A stretch of 64,000 nucleotides of DNA from Luteimonas chenhongjianii (GTDB taxonomy: Bacteria; Pseudomonadota; Gammaproteobacteria; Xanthomonadales; Xanthomonadaceae). This document shows positions 27,109 through 36,047 of this stretch, one piece after another. The stretch is from assembly GCF_002327105.1 (NCBI RefSeq), contig NZ_CP023406.1:434001-498000 (forward strand), written 5' to 3'. The position numbers and the translations under genes were made by a program. The notes under the pieces are model-generated. The model had not been told where the DNA came from. It ran no database searches and saw only the letters and a list, made by a program, of their open reading frames with translations. Position 1 is the stretch's first letter; each line of letters begins with the position of its first letter.

Positions 27109-27747
27109 ATGCCGCCTTCAGACGCCCCGCACGACCGCCCGTTCGCCCCTTCGTGCGAACGCAACCGGGCACCGATCCTCGAGGTCCTGCAGACGTACTT
27201 CCGCGACCGGCACGCGGTGCTGGAGATCGGCAGCGGCACCGGCCAGCACGCGGTGCATTTCGCCGAAGCGATGCCCTGGCTGCAGTGGCAGTGCAGCGAT
27301 CGCGCACAGCAGCTGGCGGGCATCACCCGATGGCTGGACGCGGCGGGGCTTGCGAACACGCCCGCGCCCGTTGTGCTCGACGTCGCCACCGGGCCCTGGC
27401 CGCGCCCGCCGGCCGGGCTCGCCGCATTCGACGCGGCGTTCACCGCCAACACCCTGCACATCATGTCCTGGCCCGCGGTCGAAGCCTGCTTTGCCGGTCT
27501 CGATACCGCGCTCGCGGCCGATGCGACGCTGGTGGTCTACGGGCCGTTCAACGTCGGCGGTACCTACACCAGCGACAGCAACCGCGACTTCGACGGCTGG
27601 CTCAAGGCCCGCGACCCCGACTCGGGGATCCGCGACCTCGAAGCGGTCGACGCCCTCGCCGCGAAGATCGGCCTGCACCTGCGCGACGACATCGCGATGC
27701 CGTCGCACAACCGCTGCCTGGTGTGGCGGCGGCAACCGATGCGCTGA
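27109..27747 (+). CDS. DUF938 class I SAM-dependent methyltransferase-like protein
   Basis: This 212-aa protein has SAM motif I VLEIGSGTGQHAVHFA (about residues 38-53). It also has the DUF938 segments FAPSCERN near the N-terminus, FTANTLHIMSW, YGPFNVGGTYTS and MPSHNRCLVW at the C-terminus. It follows the DUF3253 gene by 30 bp on the same strand. The GTG at 27100 gives three more residues and is a possible alternative start. Substrate unknown. Confidence 0.82.
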   Translation: MPPSDAPHDRPFAPSCERNRAPILEVLQTYFRDRHAVLEIGSGTGQHAVHFAEAMPWLQWQCSDRAQQLAGITRWLDAAGLANTPAPVVLDVATGPWPRPPAGLAAFDAAFTANTLHIMSWPAVEACFAGLDTALAADATLVVYGPFNVGGTYTSDSNRDFDGWLKARDPDSGIRDLEAVDALAAKIGLHLRDDIAMPSHNRCLVWRRQPMR

Positions 27748-27825
27748 AGCTGCGACGAGTTCCCGCGTCGTCGCGGGTGACGACGCCCGACCAGCGGGCG
27801 TCGCACGGTTAGTAAGGCGCGTGCC

Positions 27826-30800
27826 TCAGGCGGCCTGCACGATCCGCAGCGGATTCTTCCACTCGGCCAGCAGTTCGGCCTCGCGCGCCTTGGCAGACGC
27901 CAGGTGCGCCTCCTTGACGTGTCCGTAGCCGCGGATGTGTTCCGGCACACTGGCGATCTCCGCAGCCAGATCGACGTTGCCGCCGTCGAGTGCGTCGAGC
28001 AGACCGCCGACGGTCGCTTCGTACTCGCTGATCAGCCGCCGCTCCATCTTCCGCTCCTGCGTATAGCCGAAGATGTCGAACGCGCCGCCACGCAGGAAGC
28101 GCAGCTTCGCCAGCACGCCGAAGGCCTTGAACATCCACGGGCCGTATTCGCGCTTGACCAGCTCGCCCTTGTCGTTCTTCTTCGCCAGCAGCGGCGGCGC
28201 GAGATGGAAGCGCACGGTGTAGTCGCCCTCGAACTGCTGCTCGAGCTTTCGCTTGAAATCACCGCTGGTATAGAGCCGCGCGACCTCGTACTCGTCCTTG
28301 TAGGCCATCAGTTTGAACAGGTAACGCGCGGCGGCTTCCGACAGTGCGCTCGAGCCGGGCGCGCGGGCATGCTCGGCATCACGCACGCGCTGCACGAAAT
28401 CGGTGTAGCGCTTCGCGTAGGCGGCGTCCTGGTAATCGGTGAGGAACGCGCTGCGGCGCGCAACCAGTTCGTCGAGCGAACGCGACAGGCGCGCATCGTC
28501 GAGCGGCAGGAAGGCGACGTTGTCGTTGCCGCCGTGCTCGGGCACATGGCGCAGGTCGGACTCGTTGCGGGTCACGCGCGGCGCGGAGGTCGCGCCCCAT
28601 TCGCTGGTTTCCCATTCGCCAGGCGGCAGCACCGGCAGCTCGTGGACGGTGCGTTCGGCCGCGGTCGGGGCATTGCGCACCAGACCTGCGGCGGCGTTGA
28701 CCGCGTCGATGTCGACCACGGCCAGGCGGCCCCAGGCGAACGCGGTCTTGTTCATCTCGACCGCGGCGCCGTTGAGTTCGACCGCGCGCATGATCGCGTC
28801 CAGCGAGATCGGCACCAGGCCGCGCTGCCAGGCGAAGCCGAGGATGAAGAGGTTGGCCGCGATCGCATCGCCCATTAGTGCGGTCGCGATCTGGGTGGCG
28901 TCGATCTGCAGCGGCGCCCTGCCGCCGAGGGCATGCCCGATCGCAGCGACGATGTCGGCGGCCGGGAACTGCATGTCCGGGCGCGTGGTGAACGTGCCCG
29001 GCATCGCCTCGTAGGTGTTGAGCACGACCTGGGTGCGGTCGCCGCGGATCTTCGACAGCGTCCAGTAGTCGTTGACGACGACCATGTCGCAGCCGAGCAC
29101 GAGATCCGCCTCACCGGCGGCGATGCGCACCGCGTGGATGTCGGCAGGCGTCTTCGCGAAGCGGATGTGGGTGGTCACTGCGCCGCCCTTCTGGGCGAGG
29201 CCGGTCTGGTCGAGCACGCTCGAGCCGCGCCCTTCCAGATGCCCGGCCATGCCGAGCAGCGCGCCGATCGTCACCACGCCGGTGCCGCCGACGCCGGTGA
29301 TCAGGATGTTCCAGGGCTGCGACAGATCGCTGGCGAATGTCGGCATCGGCAGGTTGGCCAGCTTCTCGGCCGCCGACACCCGGCTCTTATCCGGCTTGCC
29401 GCCCTTGCGCGGCGCGCCGCCATGGACGGTGACGAAACTCGGACAGAAGCCCTCGACGCAGGAGTAGTCCTTGTTGCAGTTGCTCTGGTCGATCTGGCGC
29501 TTGCGACCGAATTCGGTTTCCTTGGGCAGCACCGAGACGCAGAACGACTTCTTGCCGCAATCGCCGCAGCCTTCGCAGACCAGCGAATTGACCACCACGC
29601 GCTTCTGCGGATCGGCGATCTTGCCGCGCTTTCGGCGGCGGCGCTTTTCGGTGGCGCAGGTCTGGTCGAAGATCAGCACGCTGGTGCCCTTCACCTCGCG
29701 CAGGCGCTTCTGCACCGCGTCGAGGTCGCGGCGGTCATGGAACTCGACGCCGGAGGGAAAGATCTCGGGCTTGGACCACTTGCCGATGTCGTCGCTGACG
29801 AGCGCGATGACCTCGACGCCCTCGCTGCGCACCTGGTGGGCGATCTGCGGCACGGTCAGCGTGCCGTCCACCGGCTGGCCACCGGTCATCGCGACCGCGT
29901 CGTTGTAGAGGATCTTGTAGGTGATGTTGACGCCGGCGGCGACCGACTGGCGGATCGCCAGCGAGCCGCTGTGGAAGTAGGTGCCGTCGCCGAGGTTCTG
30001 GAACACGTGCGGCGTATCGGTGAATCCCGCCTGCCCGCACCAGGTGACGCCTTCGCCGCCCATCTGGGTGAAGGTGTCGGTGTCGCGGTCCATCCACGTG
30101 ACCATGTAGTGGCAGCCGATGCCGGCCAGAGCGCGCGAGCCTTCGGGCACCTTGGTCGAGGTGTTGTGCGGGCAGCCGGAGCAGTAGTGCGGCACGCGCG
30201 GGAACTGCGCCCGCGGCAGCGCCAGCTCGCCCTCCTTGGCCTCCATCCACTGCAGCACGTCGTGCATCTTCTGCCGCTCGCTGCCCTCGCTGGGCAGATA
30301 GCGCAGGATGCGCCGCGCGATGACGCCGGCGATCGTCGCCGGCGTGAGCTCACCGGTGCTCGGCAGGATCCAGGCGCCGCTCTCGTCGTACTTGCCGACG
30401 ATGCTCGGACGGCTGTTGTCAGGATTGATGCCCTCGAAGTTGTAGAACAGCTCCTTCATCTGGCCTTCGATGAAGCCGTGCTTCTCCTCGACGACCAGGA
30501 TGTCCTGCAGGCCACGCGCGAAGCTGCGGATGCCGACCGGCTCGAGCGGCCAGGTCATGCCGACCTTGTAGACGCGGATGCCGAGCGCGCGGCACGCCGC
30601 CTCGTCCAGGCCGAGGTATTCGAGCGCGGTGAGCACGTCGAGATAGCTCTTGCCGGTGGTGACGATGCCGAAACGTGCGTCCGGCGTGTCGAGCACCAGG
30701 CGGTCGATCCGGTTCGCGCGCGCAAAGGCCTGGGCGGCCTTGACCGCATAGCGGTGCAGGCGCATCTCCTGGTCCATCGGCGGATCCGGCCAGCGGATGT

Positions 30801-31563
30801 TGAGGCCGCCCGACGGCATCTCGAAATCGTCCGGGGTGACGATCTCCAGCGCGAACGGATTCACGTCGACCGACATCGAGGATTCGACTGTCTCGGCAAT
30901 CGTCTTGAAGCCGACCCAGCGGCCGGTGTAGCGCGACATCGCCCAGCCGACCAGACCCATGTCGAGGATGTCCTGGACGCCGGCCGGATTGAGGATCGGC
31001 ATCATCGCGCTGGTGAACTCGCCCTCGCTGCCATGCGGCAGGGTCGAGCTGCGACAGGCGTGGTCGTCGGCCGCCAGCGCCAGCACGCCGCCGTGCCGGC
31101 CGGTGCCGGCCGCATTGCCGTGCTTGAACACGTCGCCGCAGCGATCCACACCCGGACCCTTGCCGTACCACATCGCATAGACGCCATCGACGTTGGCGCC
31201 GGGAAACAGGTTGGTCTGCTGCGTGCCCCAGACCATCGTCGCGCCGAGGTCCTCGTTGAGGCCCGGCTGGAACTTGACGTTGGCCTCGGCCAGATACTTC
31301 TTCGCGCGCCAGAGTTCGAGATCGAAGCCGCCCAGCGGCGAGCCCCGGTAGCCCGAGATGAAGCCGCCGGTGTTGAGGCCCGCGGCCGCATCGCGCAGCC
31401 TCTGCATCAACGGCAGCCGCACCAGCGCCTGCACGCCCGACAGGTAGATGCGCCCTTCCGTGCGGGTGTACTTGTGCTCGAGGCTGTAGTCGGTGTCGAG
31501 CACACCGTTGGTCAGACCCGTATGGGCCGAGGCGGGCGAGGACAGTTCGGCGGTGCTGGTCAT
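27826..31563 (-). CDS. fused indolepyruvate ferredoxin oxidoreductase (IorA-IorB type)
   Basis: The 1245-aa protein fuses thiamine-diphosphate subunits and the gamma-type domain of 2-oxoacid:ferredoxin oxidoreductases. It should oxidise indolepyruvate and other aryl 2-oxoacids from amino-acid breakdown. Visible landmarks are SGYRGSPLGGFD near the N-terminus, HYCSGCPHNTST, GGEGVTWCGQAG, an iron-sulfur region (VCEGCGDCGKKSFC and CNKDYSCVEGFCPS), and the C-terminal domain beginning ITGVGGTGVVTIG. The ATG at 31563 gives the standard start. A TACAAT -10 lies about 100 bp upstream. It is monocistronic. Confidence 0.92.
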   Translation of the reverse strand: MTSTAELSSPASAHTGLTNGVLDTDYSLEHKYTRTEGRIYLSGVQALVRLPLMQRLRDAAAGLNTGGFISGYRGSPLGGFDLELWRAKKYLAEANVKFQPGLNEDLGATMVWGTQQTNLFPGANVDGVYAMWYGKGPGVDRCGDVFKHGNAAGTGRHGGVLALAADDHACRSSTLPHGSEGEFTSAMMPILNPAGVQDILDMGLVGWAMSRYTGRWVGFKTIAETVESSMSVDVNPFALEIVTPDDFEMPSGGLNIRWPDPPMDQEMRLHRYAVKAAQAFARANRIDRLVLDTPDARFGIVTTGKSYLDVLTALEYLGLDEAACRALGIRVYKVGMTWPLEPVGIRSFARGLQDILVVEEKHGFIEGQMKELFYNFEGINPDNSRPSIVGKYDESGAWILPSTGELTPATIAGVIARRILRYLPSEGSERQKMHDVLQWMEAKEGELALPRAQFPRVPHYCSGCPHNTSTKVPEGSRALAGIGCHYMVTWMDRDTDTFTQMGGEGVTWCGQAGFTDTPHVFQNLGDGTYFHSGSLAIRQSVAAGVNITYKILYNDAVAMTGGQPVDGTLTVPQIAHQVRSEGVEVIALVSDDIGKWSKPEIFPSGVEFHDRRDLDAVQKRLREVKGTSVLIFDQTCATEKRRRRKRGKIADPQKRVVVNSLVCEGCGDCGKKSFCVSVLPKETEFGRKRQIDQSNCNKDYSCVEGFCPSFVTVHGGAPRKGGKPDKSRVSAAEKLANLPMPTFASDLSQPWNILITGVGGTGVVTIGALLGMAGHLEGRGSSVLDQTGLAQKGGAVTTHIRFAKTPADIHAVRIAAGEADLVLGCDMVVVNDYWTLSKIRGDRTQVVLNTYEAMPGTFTTRPDMQFPAADIVAAIGHALGGRAPLQIDATQIATALMGDAIAANLFILGFAWQRGLVPISLDAIMRAVELNGAAVEMNKTAFAWGRLAVVDIDAVNAAAGLVRNAPTAAERTVHELPVLPPGEWETSEWGATSAPRVTRNESDLRHVPEHGGNDNVAFLPLDDARLSRSLDELVARRSAFLTDYQDAAYAKRYTDFVQRVRDAEHARAPGSSALSEAAARYLFKLMAYKDEYEVARLYTSGDFKRKLEQQFEGDYTVRFHLAPPLLAKKNDKGELVKREYGPWMFKAFGVLAKLRFLRGGAFDIFGYTQERKMERRLISEYEATVGGLLDALDGGNVDLAAEIASVPEHIRGYGHVKEAHLASAKAREAELLAEWKNPLRIVQAA

Positions 31564-31660
31564 GACGGAAACTCTGGCTTGCGCGCACGGCGCTGGCGGG
31601 CCGCGGCGGACAGTGCCGGGCGGCATGCGGGAATGGGGAGGCCCCGGGGAAAACCGCGGA

Positions 31661-31666
31661 ATTGTA
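31661..31666 (-). promoter_or_regulatory. -10 element (TACAAT) upstream of the indolepyruvate oxidoreductase gene
   Basis: The minus strand reads GGTACAATTCC. It would give a leader of about 90 nt. No obvious -35. Confidence 0.4.
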
Positions 31667-31735
31667 CCAGCGGGGCCCCCAGCCGCCTGGCGCCGCGCGT
31701 GAACGTGGCCCCGGGACCTGCGACGCCGCGCTGGC

Positions 31736-31741
31736 TACAAT
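31736..31741 (+). promoter_or_regulatory. -10 element (GCTACAAT) upstream of the TPR-like gene
   Basis: TGGCTACAATCGGG lies about 45 bp before ATG 31785. It has the same extended form as the tRNA-Arg and gpmI promoters. Confidence 0.5.
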
Positions 31742-31784
31742 CGGGCGGGGCCGTCACTTCTAAGACGTACAGGGGAATATTGCG

Positions 31785-32420
31785 ATGGGATATCTGCGGA
31801 ACGGCGCATGCGCGCTGGCACTGTTGCTGGCAACCACGGCAGGGGCTCAGACGCTGCCGACACCGGCCGAGTTCTACTTTGATGCGGACACGCGAACCGT
31901 CACGCCACTCGTGGCGATTGAAGGGGACGACGACCAGACCCACGCGAAGCTGATGCAGCTCGTCGACCGCAACGGACGCAACGCCGAACAGGCGCGGGCG
32001 CAACTTGCGCGGGCCCTCATGCGCTCCGGCCGTGAAGAGACCGGCCGCGCGATGTATGCGCAGGCCTTCGACGCGACCTCGAATCGCTCGCCGCTGCGCA
32101 GCGCCCTGCACTGGCACTTTGCCTGGGACCTGTATCGCCTGGGGCACCATGCCGAGGCCCTCGACCAGTGGCGCCAGGCCCTCGACGGGCGCCTGGTGCG
32201 GCCCTCGTGGGCGCCGCCGACGCTGGCAATGGCCCTGTGGTCGAACGGTCGCCGCGACGAGGCGGTGCAGTGGTACGCGGCCGCGGTGCGGACCGAGCCG
32301 ACCCAGTGGAACGATCCGGCAAGTTATCCGGCGTTGTTGCCCGACTGGACTGAGGCCGAGCGCCGCACGCTCGCTGAAGTGTTCGCCGCATGGCGGGCCG
32401 CGCCGCCGGCCTGGCCCTGA
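31785..32420 (+). CDS. exported TPR-like protein
   Basis: The 211-aa protein has a signal peptide (cut near residue 21, TAGA/Q). Two or three TPR-like helix pairs follow, for example NAEQARAQLARALMRSGREETGRAMY and HWHFAWDLYRLGHHAEALDQW. It is probably a periplasmic scaffold, with unknown function. The start follows CAGGGGAATATTGCG. The gene is divergent from the oxidoreductase gene, and a 9-bp GC stem (32431-32458) without a T-tract follows it. Confidence 0.7.
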   Translation: MGYLRNGACALALLLATTAGAQTLPTPAEFYFDADTRTVTPLVAIEGDDDQTHAKLMQLVDRNGRNAEQARAQLARALMRSGREETGRAMYAQAFDATSNRSPLRSALHWHFAWDLYRLGHHAEALDQWRQALDGRLVRPSWAPPTLAMALWSNGRRDEAVQWYAAAVRTEPTQWNDPASYPALLPDWTEAERRTLAEVFAAWRAAPPAWP

Positions 32421-32825
32421 GGCTTCGCGGGCGGACGCTTCCATAACCAGCGTCCGCCATTGCCGTGCGCATCGCCATGTCCGCGCCGCGGCGGATCCCA
32501 CGAACCGCCACGGCGGATGGCATCGCCAGCTGCGCCACGCCCGATCCTTTGAGGGCCTGGCTGCTCATGACAACGGCGCACAGTCCGCGGGCCCTGGATG
32601 ACGGCGGTCGCAGCGCGCGGGCACCGGTCGTGCGAGTGCCGGGCATACGCGCGGACATGGGTGGCCTGCGAGATCCGGGTCGTCGGGGCGCCGGGCAGGT
32701 GTGTCGCTGCGCCGCCGAGCCGGCGCCGCCTGGACGGGCCGAGCTGCTGTCAGCGAAAGACGGGGGGCGCGAGACGCGAGGCAACTACGCGCCGAGCGGC
32801 TCGGCGGCGCAAGTCGCGCCTCATA
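32421..32825. other. intergenic stretch with a hairpin after the TPR-like gene
   Basis: The perfect stem GCGGACGCT/AGCGTCCGC (32431-32458) lies 11 bp after the stop but has no T-tract, so it may be a weak terminator or RNA-end hairpin. The remaining approximately 370 bp contain no supported gene. Confidence 0.5.
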
Positions 32826-33548
32826 TCACTCCGCGCCGGCCTCGAGCGGGACCTGGCGCGTGCGCAGCCAGGCGACCACCGCTTGCCGCTGACCTCTCGC
32901 GGCGTCATTGAGGCGGTTCGGCGGCGTCTTGAAGAAATAGCGCTGGAAGCTCGCATCCTGGCTGTTCTTCGCCAAAGGATCGGCGCCCGCTTCGAGCAGG
33001 GCCAGCACGTGATCGCCGGCGTTGATCATCGCGGCCTTGTGCAGGGGCGTGTTCCCGGTTCGATCGGGAGCGCCGGGATCGGCGCCGGCAGCGAGCAACC
33101 TGCGGAACTGCGCATCGGTGCGCGGCCCTGTCGCGCCGGCCAGTGGCGTGGCGCCGGTGATGCCGTGGCGCGCGTCGGGATCGCCGCGATTGGCGAGCAG
33201 GATCTCCAGGAATTCCGGATCGTCGGCGATTGCCGCGCCGTGCATCGCGGTCGCGCCGCCCAGTCCCGGCGCGTTGGGATCTGCCCCTGCCTGGAGCAGT
33301 GCGCGCAGCGCATCCTTGGCCTGCGCCAGCATGGCGAGCTGCAGCAGATTCACCCCCTCGTCGCCGCGCGCGTTGGGATCGGCGCCGGCATGGATCTGCG
33401 CACGCACTGCCACCGCATCGTCGGCGCCCACGGCCTGGGCCAATGCAGCGGCACTGGCATCTGAAAAAGCGGCACGAGCGTCCATGGCGTCTCCACTGCA
33501 GGCGGCGCCGGACAGCATCAGCAACAGGCTCAGGACCGCGGCGCGCAT
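32826..33548 (-). CDS. ankyrin-repeat lipoprotein, candidate immunity protein for the adjacent lipase
   Basis: The 240-aa lipoprotein has signal MRAAVLSLLLMLSGAACS (lipidated Cys near 17) and about four ankyrin repeats (NLLQLAMLAQAKDALRALLQ; AMHGAAIADDPEFLEILL; TPLHKAAMINAGDHVLALLE, with GADPN/GDPDA turns). Ankyrin lipoproteins paired with phospholipase toxins are a recognised immunity arrangement in type IV and VI systems. It follows the lipase gene by 51 bp on the same strand. The immunity role is inferred from context. Confidence 0.8.
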   Translation of the reverse strand: MRAAVLSLLLMLSGAACSGDAMDARAAFSDASAAALAQAVGADDAVAVRAQIHAGADPNARGDEGVNLLQLAMLAQAKDALRALLQAGADPNAPGLGGATAMHGAAIADDPEFLEILLANRGDPDARHGITGATPLAGATGPRTDAQFRRLLAAGADPGAPDRTGNTPLHKAAMINAGDHVLALLEAGADPLAKNSQDASFQRYFFKTPPNRLNDAARGQRQAVVAWLRTRQVPLEAGAE

Positions 33549-33599
33549 GCCGGCATTCTCACACAGCGGCGCCGGGCTTCCGTCGGCGCACCTCACCGA

Positions 33600-34544
33600 T
33601 CAATGCGTCCAGGGTTGCTGCTGCGCCAGGGCATCGAGCACCGCGTCCTGCATGTGCTTGGCGATGCTGTGCGAAACGATCGACACCGGGTTGAAGCGGT
33701 CGAACCCCGTCAGCGGCGCCGGATCGTCCAGCACGATCTCGTGCCCGGGCGCATCGGGAATGTTGTTGATCCCCCAGATGTCCTGCTGGGCCTTGGTCAA
33801 TGCCTCGCCCTCGACGTTGTAGCGCCGGATCTGACCTGCGGCGGCATCGGCCTTGGCGGCCTCGGGATCGAACCCGAGTGCGGCGACCGTGCGGTCGTGC
33901 ACACCGGACGCATTGAAGGTCACGGCCGCCCCATCGACGGCCATCGCAGCAGTTGCGGCGAGTCCGCCGCCGAGCGAATGGCCCGTGATCGCAAGATCCT
34001 CGCCGTAGGCGGCGGACGCCAGCTGCGCGATCTGGACGGCTTCGTCGTACTGCTCGGAATCCCAACCCACGCCCTGGCGGAAGTTGGCACCGGTCCAGTC
34101 CTTGAGCTCGTTCGAGCCGGCGAACGCGAGGACATGGTTGCCGTCACCGTCGGTATAGATGCCGGCGCGGAAGCCCGTCTCCGGGTTGCCCAGCAGCGCC
34201 GGATCGATACCTGCAGCCATGAGGTCGCCATCGCCGACGCGGGTCCAGTTCCCCACCTGCTGCACGGCGGGATCGTAGACCGCCGCCGAAATCTGCATCA
34301 GCTCGAGGTCGATGGATTTTGCGTCCTGGCCGCGGACCTGGGCATCGAAGGATGTGGCGTTCGCCGCGTTTCCGCCCGCGGCAAACAAGGCGCCGAGCTG
34401 CGGGTGATAACCCGGCTCAAGCCGGTAGCTGCCGGTCGGCGCGGGGGCGGCTCCGCCCGCCGGCAGCGCTCGCAACGCCTCGGATGGCGAGAACGCCTGG
34501 AGATTCGAATGCGAGACACTCGACGACTGCACGTTGAAGCTCAT
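33600..34544 (-). CDS. class 3 lipase-like alpha/beta hydrolase, candidate antibacterial effector
   Basis: The 314-aa protein has the lipase nucleophile motif AITGHSLGGGLA (Ser190), preceded by HVLAFAGSNELKDW (oxyanion/lid region, 138-150), and candidate Asp/His near 280-297. There is no signal peptide, so it is either cytosolic or exported by a dedicated machine. Organisation with an ankyrin lipoprotein matches phospholipase toxin-immunity pairs. I do not see the XVIPCD C-terminal secretion domain expected for Xanthomonadaceae type IV effectors; the protein ends shortly after the catalytic domain. ATG 34544 was chosen because upstream sequence lacks coding bias. Confidence 0.75.
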   Translation of the reverse strand: MSFNVQSSSVSHSNLQAFSPSEALRALPAGGAAPAPTGSYRLEPGYHPQLGALFAAGGNAANATSFDAQVRGQDAKSIDLELMQISAAVYDPAVQQVGNWTRVGDGDLMAAGIDPALLGNPETGFRAGIYTDGDGNHVLAFAGSNELKDWTGANFRQGVGWDSEQYDEAVQIAQLASAAYGEDLAITGHSLGGGLAATAAMAVDGAAVTFNASGVHDRTVAALGFDPEAAKADAAAGQIRRYNVEGEALTKAQQDIWGINNIPDAPGHEIVLDDPAPLTGFDRFNPVSIVSHSIAKHMQDAVLDALAQQQPWTH

Positions 34545-34797
34545 GATCCGCTCCGCCACACCGGTACATCGACGGTAGGCGGCGCGCGCGCGGATCGACA
34601 GCTGGGGCGAACCCGAGCCTGCAACAGCTGCGTATTCATATTGCTCGAGCGATCTGCGGCGCGATTCGTCAGTGATCCGAGATGCTTGTTCTTTCGGTCG
34701 AAGCATCCTGCGTGGGGATACAGACAGCTGGTCCCTCGCGCGAAAGCCGCGTGTCTATGAGAAGCGTCAGTTCGATGGAGAGATATTGCAGACAGGC

Positions 34798-35973
34798 CTA
34801 GCGTGGGTCGTACTCTGTCGGTTGGGGCGCGGCCAGTGTCGCGCCCTGCACCGCTTCGATGGCGTGGGCCGCATGCGCTGAGTGGAAGCTCCGGCCAATT
34901 GCAGTCTGGGAGAAATCGGCTAGTGCCGATTTGAGTGCCGCAGGATTGCCAGCCCGTGCGGCGGTGAGGAGCTCATCGAGTGCGGTTCCTGGCGGCGCAG
35001 TGGCTTGTTCGCTCGATTCGATCAGGGGCCTTGTCCGCGTTACGCGAGCAATCAGCTCACGGGTGTCCGGGCCTACGACGCCGTCGGCCGGCAGACCATG
35101 CTTCTGCTGCAACGTGCGCACTGCATCTGCAGTACGGGGCCCGAAGAGTCCATCCGCCTGCAGCGACGCGTTGCCGGCATCGGTCGACCCAAGTGCGGCA
35201 AGTGCTTGCTGGACAGCGCGAACTTCAGGTCCCCGATCGCCCTGACGCAGCAATCCGCCTGCTATCGATACATCAGCAGCTCCCCGCCTCGCAGTCTGAG
35301 TCTGACTCCAGAAAGCGTCCGGGGTCACTGGCGCCCCCCCATTAGGCGATCTGTCGCCTGACCTTTCTGTCGAAAGGGCCTGGATGCGCTCCGGCGTCAG
35401 CTCACGCACCCACAGCTCGAAGCGATGTGCGCGATCAGTGAGACCGTTGGGTGGATCACGACCGTTGATCGCAGCCCCGGCACCGCGCGCGTCATTGCGG
35501 ACCTCTCGTGGCACGTTCTGTTGCCAATACCACGTCGCGATGCGCGAGGCATGGTCGGGCTGTGCAGCGAGATCAGGCTGCCTGACGAGGTCCAGACCCA
35601 GCGCCTCGCCGGCGTCGGCATATTGGTTCTTGCCCGTCAGCTGTATGTAGCCACGCCCTCTATAACGATAGCCGTCGCCCGGATCATCGTTACCCATACG
35701 TCCGCCGTACATCAGCTCGGCAAGGCGCTCCGGGCGTCCTGCCAATGCATCGAGGCGCGCAGCTTCAAGTGGTTCCCGTCCCTCGCGTAACGCCGACCTG
35801 ACTTTTCCGCTGACCTGCTCGGCACTTCGCGTGTAACGGAAGCTCTCTTCGAGTTGCCGTAGACCGCCAGACTCGTGTCCGACCTGCGCCATGAAGTTCG
35901 CCAGTTCCCTAGGTTGGGTGATGCCGGCCGCGTAGGCATCGCGCAAGAGCTGGGCTTCCCGCTCCATGTTCAT
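34798..35973 (-). CDS. GH19 lysozyme/chitinase-like protein with peptidoglycan-binding domain, candidate antibacterial effector
   Basis: The 391-aa protein starts with a GH19 domain: HESGG (Glu34) and EESFRYT (Glu42/43) supply the catalytic acids, and YRGRGYIQLTGKNQY (about residue 103-117) is typical. A PG_binding_1 domain follows at about 235-310 (LRQGDRGPEVRAVQQAL, DGLFGPRTADAVRTLQ). No signal peptide is present. This is the domain order of the X. citri type IV effector XAC2609, and an XAC2610-like lipoprotein gene lies just upstream, but the XVIPCD domain is missing or reduced to a 60-residue tail. AAGGA lies 8 nt before ATG 35973. Third codon positions look less GC-rich than in neighbouring genes. 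Confidence 0.85.
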   Translation of the reverse strand: MNMEREAQLLRDAYAAGITQPRELANFMAQVGHESGGLRQLEESFRYTRSAEQVSGKVRSALREGREPLEAARLDALAGRPERLAELMYGGRMGNDDPGDGYRYRGRGYIQLTGKNQYADAGEALGLDLVRQPDLAAQPDHASRIATWYWQQNVPREVRNDARGAGAAINGRDPPNGLTDRAHRFELWVRELTPERIQALSTERSGDRSPNGGAPVTPDAFWSQTQTARRGAADVSIAGGLLRQGDRGPEVRAVQQALAALGSTDAGNASLQADGLFGPRTADAVRTLQQKHGLPADGVVGPDTRELIARVTRTRPLIESSEQATAPPGTALDELLTAARAGNPAALKSALADFSQTAIGRSFHSAHAAHAIEAVQGATLAAPQPTEYDPR

Positions 35974-36047
35974 CGTGCAGTTCCTTCTGCTGGTGCCTCC
36001 GACGAAGCGTCCGCTCCGTCAACTTCTGGCTTGCGTGGACTTCCTCG

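Noticed and set aside
28933..31953. Over 1000-codon open frame antisense to the indolepyruvate oxidoreductase gene
   Set aside because: Low-complexity His/Ala/Asp/Arg product characteristic of antisense to a high-GC3 gene; the sense protein has clear family motifs.
34798..35000. XVIPCD secretion domain at the GH19 protein C-terminus
   Set aside because: Only a short Ala/His-rich tail (ending EAVQGATLAAPQP) is present; I could not match the XVIPCD motifs by eye.
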